DNA from: Coenobita brevimanus
Lineage: Eukaryota > Arthropoda > Malacostraca > Decapoda > Coenobitidae
NCBI GenBank assembly: GCA_032717465.1
Contig: JAVRFU010000175.1
Coordinates: forward strand, 18,501-82,500
Reading direction: 5' to 3'
Length of the DNA stretch: 64,000 nt
Shown here: in pieces, positions 1-11,967 of the stretch
How the letters are laid out: each line of letters opens with the position of its first letter
Numbering within the stretch: the first letter of the stretch is position 1
Notes under the pieces: model-generated
Seen by the model: only the letters and a program-made list of their open reading frames with translations
Told to the model about the DNA's origin: nothing
The model's database searches: none
Position numbers and translations under genes: made by a program

Positions 1-240
1 ACATTTCCTGACTGTGCATTCTTTCTCTGTACACCCCCAAAACCAATTATGTAAACAGTTGCTTTGCTTTCTCCATTCACAATCACCAGGCTTTCACAAT
101 ATTCTTCCCATCTGGTCCTTACTTCATCCCCAAGGGTTAATACTCTACTACTTACCTCTTTCATTATTCTTTCCACTGTCACCTCTACATTTCTGCACCT
201 CTTTCCAGAATAAGTTCCTATTTTCAAATTAATTTGCATT
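1..240 (-). mobile_element. LINE family A, 5'-side fragment (cut by window edge)
   Basis: The minus strand encodes part of the region before the reverse transcriptase (a stretch ending in GFGGVQRKNAQSGN in the second copy). It is the same sequence as 5337-5576. Only the segment next to the 5' limit of the element is inside the window. Confidence 0.6.
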
Positions 241-878
241 AATTTTTCTTTCTAGATCATCGTTTACCTCCTTCTTCTTCCTCTTCACTAGTCTTTTTAC
301 AAGCTTCTTGCTCTCAATATATTCAGTTCTTATTTCAACTGAACCCCTGTCCTATTCATTCAACTTATTTTAACTAGGCCAAAAAGGGCCATATTGCCAG
401 CATCAATACTGAAACATGATTGGGTGATGCTTGAGAGTCCATGGGCAAGAGATACAGTACAGCCAAGTCTTAGACTTCACATCAAATTGTCCTTTACCTC
501 CCATTAAGCAGTTTTATAGTTAAATTTATGAAGGTTTAAGTCAACCATCTACGTATATTTACATTTATGTTCTGAGACCAGTGACTATGCTAGAATGTGT
601 AAGTGCTTTCACTCAATGGCAGCTCTCCACATGCTGCAATTGTGTGTCATTTCCCTGGCCTGGATGTGTCTGTGATGGGTCTTACTCCACATATTCCTTG
701 ATCTGCCTATGAGCACTCTTTCCCTAAGTTCACTGAGATATGAACCTCAAAAAGTGCTGCTTCTTTCTAAGAATATACCATCGTATAACAGAAGCCAGGA
801 TAAATACTACATTTCACTTGCCCATACAAGCTGATGTAAACAACTCACAGTAGTGTATATTCATTTCAGAAAGAATGG
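240..878. other. Intronic sequence without recognised features
   Basis: No coding frame with splice signals and no repeat family was recognised. The stretch is repeated at 5577-6223 as part of the duplication. Confidence 0.5.
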
Positions 879-1245
879 GTGACTTTACATCCCCTCTTCT
901 GTCTTTCTTTCCATCATTCTTTCCTCTTCCTTCTGCCTATAGGTGACTCTACACTGAGTGACATGCCAAATGGTTTCCTGTACACCAGGAAACCATTTAC
1001 AACACTGGGTGGTAACCATATAACCAAATTATGGCACATGATGGTAAGGTAATTCTGGTGCTCCAATCAGTTTGAGCTGGTGCAGGTTTATATCCAAGGG
1101 GTGGTTGGGGTTTATTGCTCAAGTAATGCCACTCAGGGAGAAGTGAGGCTGGTCACTCTCATCTTAAATGTCAAGACCAACTTGCATTGCTCCAGGCTCT
1201 TACCCTTCTCATAGAGCAACATAGGATTGGATGATGGATGGATGG
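878..1245 (+). mobile_element. tRNA-related SINE, 5'-truncated
   Basis: The copy has the family hairpin at 970-1003, a degenerate box A region, a box B-like GGTTTATATCC (1085-1095) and ends in GATG/GGAT repeats. Other copies are at 2168, 3954, 6223, 7497, 29288 and 33798. Its 5' 80 bases are missing. Confidence 0.6.
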
Positions 1246-1690
1246 AACTAAGTCATTTATTTAAGAATAAGTTTATGATAACCTTAAAAAGTATCTACAG
1301 CATTTTGAAGGTAAGTTAATGGAGGGTGAATTACAGTCAGTTCTCTTTCACTCTTCAATGATCGTTTATCAAAATGTCGGGAGAGTTTGGAGCTACTTCT
1401 GGAAAAGTGTGGGACCCATTTGACACATCTGCAGAGTACCAGGCCCCTGGCGATGGGACAGCATAGATCAGATCCCTGGCTCTTTTGCTGAATTCACAGG
1501 TGTCACGTCAGGATGACTTTGGTTGGGTGATCAATAGTTCTTTCATCTTAATTTGGCTCAGATTTAAACCATTGTAGCTTATTTCATGGAGAAAAAAAAA
1601 TATATATATATAAACTCCAGCTATAATTGCTTTTAATTTTTGCTCTTACTGTCCCTCCACACTGCCTCCACTTACCTCTACTTTATATTT
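1245..1690. other. Intronic stretch downstream of the duplicated exon
   Basis: Unique apart from the duplication (copy at 6590-7035). A short plus-strand frame at 1373-1465 (30 codons from ATG) is present in both copies but resembles nothing known to me. Confidence 0.4.
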
Positions 1691-1692
1691 AC

Positions 1693-1895
1693 CTTTTGTT
1701 TATCACCTTCCATGTCTCCTGGCACTTCATCTTCACCACCACTATCAAACAGTTCTGAAGGTGGTTGTGTTTCAGGATTCAGAATTTCTCTCTCTGTGAA
1801 CCCTGATCCTCTTTTCTCTTCCTCCTCTTCTGCACTTTTCCTTGCTTCATCAATTTCATCATGATGTGTAGAGGGTTCAATTTTGATATGTCTTC
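1693..1895 (-). CDS. Duplicate of the acidic-linker exon
   Basis: The encoded residues are identical to the exon at 7038-7240, with the same acceptor and donor, because both sit in the 5.3-kb direct duplication. The exon is 203 bases, starts in phase 1 and ends in phase 0, so splicing both copies in a row breaks the frame: read in phase 0 this copy reaches a TGA after 38 codons. Either one copy is skipped, the two are used alternatively, or the duplication is an assembly artefact of two haplotypes. The next real downstream exon, including the GNAT domain, must be left of the window. Confidence 0.55.
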
Positions 1896-2097
1896 CTGAA
1901 AACTGAGACAATAGTTATTATTATTGTTTTGTACTACAGGTTGCTTGAGGTTCATTTCTCATGTAATTCTGCTAATGGAGGAGTAACTTGTCACTCTTGT
2001 CTTAAATATCTGGCAAGAGTAACCTAACCCCAGACCCACCTGCTTTGATGGGGTAATGTCGTTTTGAGGGTGGGTAGATGGATGCTTGCATTAATAT

Positions 2098-2114
2098 TAA
2101 TGATAATAATAATG

Positions 2115-2150
<36 letters not shown>

Positions 2151-2170
2151 TAATAAATAATAATAATAAT
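2098..2170. repeat. (AAT)n microsatellite
   Basis: Interrupted AAT/ATT array between the exon and the minus-strand SINE. It is shorter in the second copy (7443-7495), showing length change since the duplication. Confidence 0.9.
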
Positions 2171-2615
2171 TTTTTCATTCATCTAATACAGTGTTGCCTG
2201 ATAAGGTGCATAGGAGCCCAGGCCTAGGCACGTTGGTCCTGACATTTAAGATGAGAGTGACCAGCCTCACTCATCCCTGAGTAGCACTGCATAAGCAATA
2301 AGCCCCAACCACTCCTTGGACATAACCCTGCACCAGTTCAATCTGACTGGAGCGCCTTACTTGCCCACTAAACCACCAGGCGCCATAATTTGCTTATAAG
2401 GTCGCCATCCAGTATAGTGAATGGTTTCCTGGAGTACAGAAAACCATTTGGCTTATCACTCTGTGTTGAGTCACCTGTAGACTGAAGGAAGAGGAAAGAA
2501 TGATGGAAAGAGAGAGAGAGGAAAGATGGAACGAAGGAAGGAAGAGAGGAAAGAGCAGGCACCCGAGAGCAGCACTACATCGAGTGAGTGGATGGTGAGT
2601 GCCCCCACCAACCAC

Positions 2616-2620
<5 letters not shown>
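2168..2620 (-). mobile_element. tRNA-related SINE, near full length
   Basis: Reverse-strand copy containing the hairpin (2422-2453), box A- and B-like segments and the 5' end that begins near a GGTGGGGGC motif. It is followed by an AAT array (2617-2649). Second copy at 7497-7945. Confidence 0.6.
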
Positions 2621-2649
<29 letters not shown>

Positions 2650-3033
2650 CAGAACTCTGTAACTGTTCTTACAGTCACTAGTCTCCACCTACTCTTTCTT
2701 ACAATAACCTTGGCCCTGCTGGGAGGAGTTAATTTTTTTTCTATCAGCAATGGCCCATACCATGACACACAATCTGGGTCAAACAAGGCATGTGTCTCCT
2801 ACTGTTTCTTACAATGACCTTGACCCCACTGGCAACATTTAAGTTTTTTTTCTATCAGCAATGGTCCATGCCAGGACACATAACCTGGGCCCTTCAGATT
2901 CTTTGCATAGTCTCCGGTTCTCCAGGAATCGTTGTGAGACTCTGAGGCGATATTAATAATAATAATACCAGCGAAAACAAGTGTCTCCACCTACATAGTG
3001 GGTGGTGACAAATAATAATAATAATAACAATAA

Positions 3034-3090
3034 TGATAATCATCATCATCATAATCATCATCACCATCATCATCATCATCATCATCTGGA
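3034..3090. repeat. (ATC)n array at the LINE A 3' end
   Basis: The ATC run directly abuts the LINE A end sequence. On the element strand it is a (GAT)n tail. The same junction is at 8350-8405, 19825 and 22255. Confidence 0.85.
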
Positions 3091-5600
3091 CCTCCTTTCC
3101 CACCTTAGGGCAGGGTGAGGAGTAGCAATGTCAAGACAGCCCAGATCTGCCCAATCCAATGGGCCATGCTTCCATTCACTCATCATTCAAGCTCCTGGAT
3201 TCCTGGCTCTATCAGATACACCAAAAACATTCACCAAATACGGTAGCTTCACATAAACATATCTGATAGAATCAACCCAGACGCTGTCACATTAAAAAGG
3301 GGTGCCAAATCCCTGATCACGCGCTTCTCATCACAATATTCACCCAGCCAGCTCGATCTTCCCCTAGCCTCAGTAACTTCCAAGTCTTTCTTCCTCACAC
3401 ACTCATCCACCATATCCCTTCACCATCTCCTTGGCCTACCTCGCCTCCATCAGATTCACTCAGATATACCTTTTTCACCACTCTATTGTTATCCATTCTC
3501 TCCACATGACCATACCATCTCAGTACACTCTTTACAATTCTGGTGTACACAGACTTCCTCACTCCACATCTTTCACGAACCACATTATTTCATATCCAAT
3601 CATTCTCTGTACTCCATATACATTCCTCAGCAGTCCCATCTCCACTCTCTAGACTTTTAATTTTCATGCCACACCATACTTTCACATCCATATATAAAAG
3701 CAGGCACTAACACTCCTTTATGTAAGCCTCATGCAGCTGCAATACTCAAGCCCCTGTTTCTTATCAAGGCCTTCACTGCACCAGCTACTTTTCTTCTTTG
3801 TGTCACTCTACTTTCCACTTCTTTTTTACATTTTCCTCTCTTTTTTTATCACTGTACCCAGGTATTTGAACTCTCTCACCAATTCCAGTGTCTCTCCATT
3901 CACTGTAACATCACACTGGGAGTCACCTTCTCTCTCCATAACCATCACTTTACATCATTCATTCATCATCATCCAATCCTATGTTGCCCCATGACGAGTG
4001 CATGAGCCTAGGGCTAGGCAAGTTGGTCCTGACCTTTAAGATGAGAGTGACCACCCTCACTCATCCCTGAGTGGCATTACGTGAGCAAGGAACCCCAACC
4101 ACCCCTTGGATATAAGCCTTCACCAGCTCAATCCGATTGGTGCTCCTTAATTACCCACTAAACCACCAGGTGTCAAAATTTGGTTATATGGTTACCACTC
4201 TGCGTAGCAAATGGTTTCCTGGTGCACGGGAAACCTTTTGGCTTGTCACTCAGTGAAGAGTCACCCACAGGCAGAAGGAAGAGGAAAGAATGAAGGAAAG
4301 AAAGACAGAGGAGGGAGTGAAAAGTCACCCATTGGCAGAGGGACAAGGAAAGAATGAAGGAAAGAAAGAAGAGGATGGAAGGAAAGAAGGATGGAGGAGA
4401 GGAAAGGGCAGACACCTGAGAGCAGCACTACATCAAATGAGTGGATGGTGAGCGCCCCCACCTACCATCATCACTTTACTCTTTTCTATATTTACTCTCA
4501 AGGCACAACACTCACAAACATCTACAAAATTCTGCACAAGTCTACCAAGTTCTTCACTGCTATTTGCAAGTAGCAGTGCATCATCAGCATACAGCAAATT
4601 CGAGATATTCCATCCATCGTCATTCCTTACCAACGCCATCCATCTCCCCATTAGTCGTGTTTTTACCTTTCATCACACCATCCATATCTATATATATACT
4701 GAACAATCATGGGAACATCACACAACCTTGTCGCACGCCCACATGGATCGTGAACCATTCACTTAGATGCCTGCTTACCCATATACATGCCTCACTACAA
4801 TCATAAAAGTTCTTGACAGCATCTAGCAGCTTGCCATCTATAAAGTACATGTGCAAAACCTACAATCCTTCTCTGTCTACATTGTTGTATGCTTTTTCCA
4901 GATCCATGAATGCCATAAACACCTTATGGTCCTTCTCACAAGCCTTCTCTGCTATCTGTCTCACTGCAAATATTTGATCCACACATCCTCTGCCACTCTT
5001 TAAGCCACCCTGCTCATCACTTACTAGGACTTCTGATATCTCTCTTACTTTCTATAATAATTCTCCCATATACCTTCCCTACCACACTCAATTGACTTAT
5101 GCCAAGTTAATTCTTGCACTCACTTCGCTCACCTTTACTTTTGTACATGGGTATAATCACTGCCTTCTTCCACCCTACTGGCACAGTTTCACTCATCGAT
5201 GCCTTCTTGCATATCTCCAACAAGCATTTCATTCCACTCTCTCCACAACACTTAACCATCTCTGCATATAGCTAATCAACCCCAGCTGCTTTCCCATTTT
5301 CAGCCACTTCACAGCGTTCTTCGCCTCTGTGAGTATCACATTTCCTGACTGTGCATTCTTTCTCTGTACACCCCCAAAACCAATTATGTAAACAGTTGCT
5401 TTGCTTTCTCCATTCACATTCACCTGGCTTTCACAATATTCTTTCCATCTGGTCCTTACTTCATCCCCAAGGGTTAATACTCTACTACTTACCTCTTTCA
5501 TTATTCTTTCCACTGTCACCTCTACATTTCTGCACCTCTTTCCAGAATAAGTTCCTATTTTCAAATTAATTTGCATTAATTTTTCTTTCTAGATCATCGT
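3076..5600 (-). mobile_element. LINE family A (RTE-like), apparent chimera of two copies
   Basis: Minus-strand fragments encode the C-terminal motif LRWYGHVERMDNNR (about 3500), reverse-transcriptase pieces and the 5' segment to about 5600. The frame is broken by many stops. From 3076 to about 3940 it matches the LINE at 8393-9260; from about 4830 to 5600 it matches the LINE at 1-240. A SINE interrupts it at 3954-4468. The short-repeat 3' tail and protein layout suggest the RTE group, but the clade is not proven. Confidence 0.6.
3954..4468 (-). mobile_element. tRNA-related SINE inserted in LINE A, with target-site duplication
   Basis: The 515-base insert is bounded by the 11-base repeat CATCACTTTAC at 3943-3953 and 4469-4479. 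The uninterrupted site is seen in the sister copy near 9260. It carries an extra internal duplication of the purine-rich segment. Confidence 0.75.
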
Positions 5601-6222
5601 TTACCTCCTTCTTCTTCCTCTTCACTAGTCTTTTTACAGGCTTCTTGCTCTCAATATATTCAGTTCTTATTTCAACTGAACCCCTGTCCTATTCATTCAA
5701 CTTATTTTAACTAGGCCAAAAAGGGCCATATTGCCAGCATCAATACTGAAACATGATTGGGTGATGCTTGAGAGTCCATGGGCAAGAGATACAGTACAGC
5801 CAAGTCTTAGACTTAACATCAAATTGTCCTTTACCTCCCATTAAGCAGTTTTATAGTTAAATTAGTGACATGAAGGTTTAAGTCAACCATCTACTGTATA
5901 TTTACATTTATGTTCTGAGACCAGTGCCTATGCTAGAATGTGTAAGTGCTTTCACTCAATGGCAGCTCTCCACATGCTGCAATTGTGTGTCATTTCCCTG
6001 GCCTGGATGTGTCTGTGATGGGTCTTACTCCACATATTCCTTGCTCTGCCTATGAGCACTCTTTCCCTAAGTTCACTGAGATATGAACCTCAAAAAGTGC
6101 TGCTTTTTTCTAAGAATATACCATCGTATAACAGAAGCCAGGATAAATACTACATTTCACTTGCCCATACAAGCTGATGTAAACAACTCACAGTAGTGTA
6201 TATTCATTTCAGAAAGAATGGG

Positions 6223-6590
6223 TGACTTTACATCCCCTCTTCTGTCTTTCTTTCCATCATTCTTTCCTCTTCCTTCTGCCTATAGGTGACTCTACACTGA
6301 GTGACATGCCAAATGGTTTCCTGTACACCAGGAAACCATTTACAACACTGGGTGGTAACCATATAACCAAATTATGGCACATGATGGTAAGGTAATTCTG
6401 GTGCTCCAATCAGTTTGAGCTGGTGCAGGTTTATATCCAAGGGGTGGTTGGGGTTTATTGCTCAAGTAATGCCACTCAGGGAGAAGTGAGGCTGGTCACT
6501 CTCATCTTAAATGTCAAGACCAACTTGCATTGCTCCAGGCTCTTACACTTCTCATAGAGCAACATAGGATTGGATGATGGATGGATGGAA
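6223..6590 (+). mobile_element. tRNA-related SINE (duplicate of 878-1245)
   Basis: Same truncated SINE as at 878-1245, carried by the segmental duplication, with only a few base changes. Confidence 0.6.
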
Positions 6591-7037
6591 CTAAGTCATT
6601 TATTTAAGAATAAGTTTATGATAACCTTAAAAAGTATCTACAGCATTTTGAAGGTAAGTTAATGGAGGGTGAATTACAGTCAGTTCTCTTTCACTCTTCA
6701 ATGATCGTTTATCAAAATGTCGGGAGAGTTTGGAGCTACTTCTGGAAAAGTGTGGGACCCATTTGACACATCTGCAGAGTACCAGGCCCCTGGCGATGGG
6801 ACAGCATAGATCAGATCCCTGGCTCTTTTGCTGAATTCACAGGTGTCAAGTCAGGATGACTTTGGTTGGGTGATCAATAGTTCTTTCATCTTAATTTGGC
6901 TCAGATTTAAACCATTGTAGCTTATTTCATGTAGAAAAAAATATATATATATATCTAAACTCCAGGTATTATTGCTTTTAATTTTTGCTCTTACTGTCCC
7001 TCCACACTCCCTCCACTTACCTCTACTTTATATTTAC

Positions 7038-7240
7038 CTTTTGTTTATCACCTTCCATGTCTCCTGGCACTTCATCTTCACCACCACTATCAAACAGTTC
7101 TGAAGGTGGTTGTGTTTCAGGATTCAGAATTTCTCTCTCTGTGAACCCTGATCCTCTTTTCTCTTCCTCCTCTTCTGCACTTTTCCTTGCTTCATCAATT
7201 TCATCATGATGTGTAGAGGGTTCAATTTTGATATGTCTTC
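7038..7240 (-). CDS. Acidic-linker exon of KAT14-like gene, copy nearest the 5' exons
   Basis: This 203-base exon lies between acceptor TTTTCAG and donor AG|GTAAAT. It encodes RHIKIEPSTHHDEIDEA, then a glutamate run, and ends near GDMEGDKQK. The region is acidic and low-complexity, as expected of the linker between the N-terminal domain and the GNAT domain of KAT14; this role is inferred from order and phase, not from a clear match. IKIE fits the SUMO-attachment consensus (hydrophobic-K-x-E). It begins with two bases that complete a glycine codon after the exon at 11889 and ends in phase 0. The whole exon is repeated at 1693-1895. Confidence 0.55.
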
Positions 7241-7496
7241 CTGAAAACTGAGACAATAGTTATTATTATTGTTTTGTACTACAGGTTGGTTAAGGTTCAT
7301 TTCTCATGTAATTCTGCAAATGGAGGAGTAACTTGTCACTCTTGTCTTAAATATCTGGCAAGAGTAACCTAACCCCAGACCCACCTGCTTTGATGGGGTA
7401 ATGTCGTTTTGAGGGTGGGTAGATGGATGCTTGCATTAATATTAATGATAATAATAATAATAATAATAATAAAATAATATTAATAATAATAATAAT

Positions 7497-7945
7497 TTTT
7501 TCATTCATCTAATACAGTGTTGCCTGATAAGGTGCATAGGAGCCCAGGCCTAGGCATGTTGGTCCTGACATTTAAGATGAGAGTGACCAGCCTCACTCAT
7601 CCCTGAGTAGCACTGCATAAGCAATAAGCCCCAACCACTCCTTGGACATAACCCTGCACCAGTTCAATCTGACTGGAGCGCCTTACTTGCCCACTAAACC
7701 ACCAGGCGCCATAATTTGGTTATAAGGTCGCCATCCAGTATAGTGAATGGTTTCCTGGAGTACAGAAAACCATTTGGCTTATCACTCTGTGTCGAGTCAC
7801 CTGTAGACTGAAGGAAGAGGAAAGAATGATGGAAAGAGAGAGAGAGGAAGGATGGAACGAAGGAAGGAAGAGAGGAAAGAGCAGGCACCCGAGAGCAGCA
7901 CTACATCGAGTGAGTGGATGGTGAGTGCCCCCACCAACCACTAAT
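7497..7945 (-). mobile_element. tRNA-related SINE (duplicate of 2168-2620)
   Basis: Same SINE as at 2168-2620, carried by the segmental duplication. The adjoining AAT arrays are shorter here. Confidence 0.6.
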
Positions 7946-8392
7946 AATAATAATAATAATAATAATAACCAGAACTCTGTAACTGTTCTTACAGTCACTA
8001 GTCTCCACCTACTCTTTCTTACAATAACCTTGGCCCTGCTGGGAGTTAAATTTTTTTCTATCAGCAATGGCCCATACCATGACACACAATCTGGGTCAAA
8101 CAAGGCATGTGTCTCCTACTGTTTCTTACAATGACCTTGACCCCACTGGCAACATTTAAGTTTTTTTTCTATCAGCAATGGTCCATGCCAGGACACATAA
8201 CCTGGGCCCTTCAGATTCTTTGCATAGTCTCCGGTTCTCCAGGAATCATTGTGAGACTCTGAGGCGATATTAATAATAATAATACCAGCGAAAACAAGTG
8301 TCTCCACCTACATAGTGGGTGGTGACAAATAATAATAATAATAACAATAATGATAATCATCATCATCATAATCATCATCACCATCATCATCA

Positions 8393-10038
8393 TCATCATC
8401 ATCTGGACCTCCTTTCCCACCTTAGGGCAGGGTGAGGAGTAGCAACATCAAGACAGCCCAGATCTGCCCAATCCAATGGGCCATGCTTCCATTCACTCAT
8501 CATTCAAGCTCCTGGATTCCTGGCTCTATCAGATACACCAAAAACATTCACCAAATACGGTAGCTTCACATAAACATATCTGATAGAATCAACCCAGACG
8601 CTGTCACATTAAAAAGGGGTGCCAAATCCCTGATCATGCGCTTCTCATCACAATATTCACCCAGCCAGCTCGATCTTCCCCTAGCCTCAGTAACTTCCAA
8701 GTCTTTCTTCCTCACACACTCATCCACCATATCCCTCCACCATCTCCTTGGCCTACCTCGCCTCCATCAGATTCACTCAGATATACCTTTTTCACCACTC
8801 TATTGTTATCCATTCTCTCCACATGACCATACCATCTCAGTACACTCTTTACAATTCTGGTGTACACAGACTTCCTCACTCCACATCTTTCACGAACCAC
8901 ATTATTTCATATCCAATCATTCTCTGTACTCCACATACATTCCTCAGCAGTCCCATCTCCACTCTCTAGACTTTTAATTTTCATGCCACACCATACTTTC
9001 ACATCCATATATAAAAGTTGGCACTAACACTCCTTTATGTAAGCCTCATGCAGCTGCAATACTCAAGCCCCTGTTTCTTATCAAGGCCTTCACTGCACCA
9101 GCTACTTTTCTTCTTTGTGTCACTCTACTTTCCACTTCTTTTTTACATTTTCCTCTCTTTTTTATCACTGTACCCAGGTATTTGAACTCTCTCACCAATT
9201 CCAGTGTCTCTCCATTCACTGTAACATCACACTGGGAGTCACCATCTCTCTCAATAGCCATCACTTTACTCTTTTCTACATTTACTCTCAGGGCACGATG
9301 CTCACAGACATCAGCAAAACTCTGCACTAGTCTACCAAGTTCTTGTCCTGTATTTGCAAGTAGTACCGTACTACATCATCAGCATTTAACAAATCTGAGA
9401 TATTCCATCCATCACCATCCATTACCAACACCATCCCCCTCTCCATTACTTGAGCTTTTACTTCTCTCAGCACCCCATCCATATATATATATATACTGAA
9501 CAACCATGGGGACATCACACAACCCTGTCACATGCCCACATCAATCAAGAACCATTCACTTGGATGCCCTTTTACCCTTACACATGCTTCATTACCATCA
9601 TAAAAACTCTTGACGGCACATACCAGCTTACCATCTACACCGTACATGTGCAACACCTTCCACAATCCTTCTGTCTACTTTGTCGTATGCTTTTTCTAGA
9701 TCCATGAATGCCATAAACACCTGACAGCCCTTCTCACATGCCTTCTCCACTATCTGTCTCACTGCAAATATTTGATCTACATATCCTCTGCCACTCCTAA
9801 AGCCACCCTGTCCATTACTCACCAGGACTTCTGATGTCTCTCTTACTTTCTTTATAATAATAATTCTTCCATATACCTTCCCTAACACACTCAATAAACT
9901 TATGCCATGATAATTCTTGCACTTATTTTGCTCACCTTTGTTTTTTTACAAGGGTACAATCAAAGTCTTTTTCCACTCTGCTGGCACAGTTTCACTCATC
10001 CCTGCCTTCTTAAATATCTCCCACATGCACTTCATTCA
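8393..10038 (-). mobile_element. LINE family A, 3' two thirds
   Basis: Carries on the minus strand the C-terminal LRWYGHVERM motif (about 8820) and reverse-transcriptase pieces, including a fragment at 9628-9894 with GGFRSGRGYVDQIF and FMDLEKAYDKVDR. Stops and frameshifts make it a dead copy. It ends in an AAT array at 10038-10073 that was the target of a Tigger-like insertion. Confidence 0.6.
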
Positions 10039-10073
10039 TAATAACAATAATAATAATAATAATAATAATAATA

Positions 10074-11877
10074 CAGTGAGTCCTTGATATACAAAAGGGA
10101 TACGGAACAAAAAAAAAACTTTCGTCATTCGAAAGTTCATATATTGGAATGATTTCCCCCATTGAAATATACATATAAATGGGGGGATGTGTCCCAGGAC
10201 ACCCTCGGACCTCCACCTAAACTTCACCCCCCCCTGTTAAGAAGTAAGTAATACCTGTCCACAATTGCAGAGATGGAGGTGGCCATATTCTTGTACAGGT
10301 TATCCCTTAATTCACGCGAACTTATTTCACGCGATTTCGGTTATCCACGAATTTTTCATACAATAATTAAAACAAAATTATAGTATTCAAATAAGTAATT
10401 TCAATATACAAGAGAAATAAATAAAATATAAAAAATGCCTACCTGCTGCCCGTGTGCACACATATATGTATGTGTGTGTGTGTATGTGTGTGTGGGAGCC
10501 TGGGAGATCGGTCTACCACGCACCACACAGTCAGTTTGAATCCGACGGTCGAACCATGCATGACTGGCCAATCGTTATTTGTGGCTTATTTTTCTGCCTT
10601 CCAGTGATTGCTTGCCTTGTCTGCCAACATGGGGCCTAAGCATAGTGCTAGTGATGCATGTGGTAACACACCAAAACGGACTAGTAAAGTGATGTTGCTG
10701 ACAGAGAAAGTTAAAGTGTTGGGCAAACTTCAGGGAGGAATGTCGGCGACAATTCTCCATCAGGACGATTCCCCGTCATTTATTTACATACCAGTTTATT
10801 TAGCAAGTACAGTACACTAGTTTTTTACTTATATGAGTTATAAAATCCCCCTGAAAATTAGTTATTAAAGTATTAATTAATCAATAATAAGTATATTAAT
10901 AGAATGATGGGGAATTGTCCATGTTTTGACGGTGAATTGACTTGATGGTGAACTGTCTCAGAACCGTATGTTTGGGGTGAATGAGTCAACTGTTCATACA
11001 ATAAAGAAGGCAGAACGTAGCATACGGGAGGCAGTGAGGGCTAGTGCACCAGACTGCTGAAGTGTCTCCACCTACGCCTGTGCTTGTCAGGTTTCAGTTT
11101 TAAATTTGTTACATTTTTGTTGTTTTTAATACTTAATGCTAGTTTATAAGGTGTATGTAGTGCATAAACAGTATTATTCAGATGTAATATACATATAGAC
11201 ATGCGTAATTATGTGCACACAAGGGCAGAACATATACGCGAATTTACCACATACGCGAAGGGTCTGGGAACCTAACCCTCACGTGAATTAAGGGCTTACC
11301 TGTACATCTCCTTTTTCTTCGTCACAGACCCAGTGGTGGAAACAGCAAGGCCTAAAGCACACCCAATCTCCGAGACTCCCTGCCCCTCCTCATGGGGTCT
11401 TATAATTTCCAATTTCCTTTCCAGAATTAGAGTGCGATGCCGCTGCTTCTTTGCAGCGGGCTCCCCCAATGCTGGAGATGATGCAAGGCACTTGGGAGGC
11501 ATGGCGAAACAATACGAAAAGGTGAAGGGCAGCGAAAATATCCTCACGTACAGCAAGGCTGTGAGGAGAGGAGGGATGTGGACTCAACTGAGAAGCGCGT
11601 GAAAATTTGTTTACCAGAGAGGGGTTAGTTTGTTTTCTCTCGGCAAGCGAGTACGGCGCTATGCACTGCACCCATTTTGAATTTTTCATACAGTATTCCA
11701 TTAACCCCTTCATAACTGCCGGCCTTGAACAACACTTCACTGTTTCAGTGTCAATGACACTGAGTTGATGCGAAAGGTGAATTCTTGATCGTGAGACATA
11801 AGTTCTTGGAAATTTTGGGCTTTCCTGTGAAAGGTAAATTAGCAAACCTAATTCATGTGAAACATAAGGGCTCGCTG
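10074..11877 (-). mobile_element. Tigger-like (pogo) element, interrupted by a second one
   Basis: Ends begin CAGTGAGTCC and, on the other strand, CAGCGAGCCC; both are flanked by TA (10072-10073, 11878-11879). The minus strand encodes at 11500-11305 a pogo/CENP-B-type N-terminal DNA-binding segment (RHRTLILERKLEIIRPHEEG, then GVSEIG). That frame stops at the inner insertion (10296-11302) and continues on the far side as YKNMAT, showing the inner element split it. Without the insert it is about 0.8 kb, so it was already internally deleted. Confidence 0.75.
10296..11302 (+). mobile_element. Tigger-like element nested in another Tigger-like element
   Basis: Inverted ends CAGGTTATCCCTTAATTCAC and CAGGTAAGCCCTTAATTCAC are flanked by TA at 10294-10295 and 11303-11304. 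Inside, the plus strand has a transposase start at 10629 (MGPKHSASD, then a KVMLLTEKVKVLGKL helix) and a second piece near 10978 (VNESTVHTIKKAER), typical of the CENP-B-like N-terminus. The two pieces are separated at about 10743-10968 by sequence that may be a third small insertion. Confidence 0.75.
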
Positions 11878-11888
11878 TATTTACTTAC

Positions 11889-11967
11889 CATTGCAATCTA
11901 ATTCTTTGCTGATTTCAGCCCACAACTTATCAACATTTCTTGTGGCGAGCAGTTTACTCCTCTTGTC
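11889..11967 (-). CDS. Short exon, probable continuation of KAT14-like gene
   Basis: The 79-base exon lies between an acceptor TTGTAG (weak pyrimidine tract) and a strong donor GGTAAGTAA. It encodes DKRSKLLATRN then VDKLWAEISKELDCN, a charged helical stretch. I do not recognise a specific counterpart in KAT14, and the pattern is also compatible with a SANT/Myb-like helix. Support comes from phase: the previous exon ends in phase 0 and this one starts in phase 0; this one ends with a single G and the next exon (7240) supplies the other two bases of a glycine codon. The donor is only eleven bases from the end of a Tigger-like insertion (11877). Confidence 0.5.

Larger units (their letters stand above)
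1..10038. repeat. Direct segmental duplication, about 5.3 kb, two copies
   Basis: Positions 1 to about 3950 are repeated at 5337 to about 9260 with only scattered changes. Offsets drift from 5337 to 5345 to 5317 because AAT arrays differ in length. Each copy carries the acidic exon, two SINE copies in opposite orientation and the 3' part of a LINE A. After about 3950/9260 the two copies turn into clearly different LINE A sequences, so the duplication ends inside LINE A. Copy 1 also has a SINE (3954-4468) that copy 2 lacks. Confidence 0.85.

Noticed and set aside
1373..1465. Thirty-codon frame (MSGEFGATSGKVWDPF start), present in both duplication copies
   Set aside because: Conservation is explained by the recent duplication; too short and unlike anything known.
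10505..10560. tRNA-like segment with TTTGAATCC
   Set aside because: No cloverleaf can be drawn around it; it lies inside a Tigger-like element.
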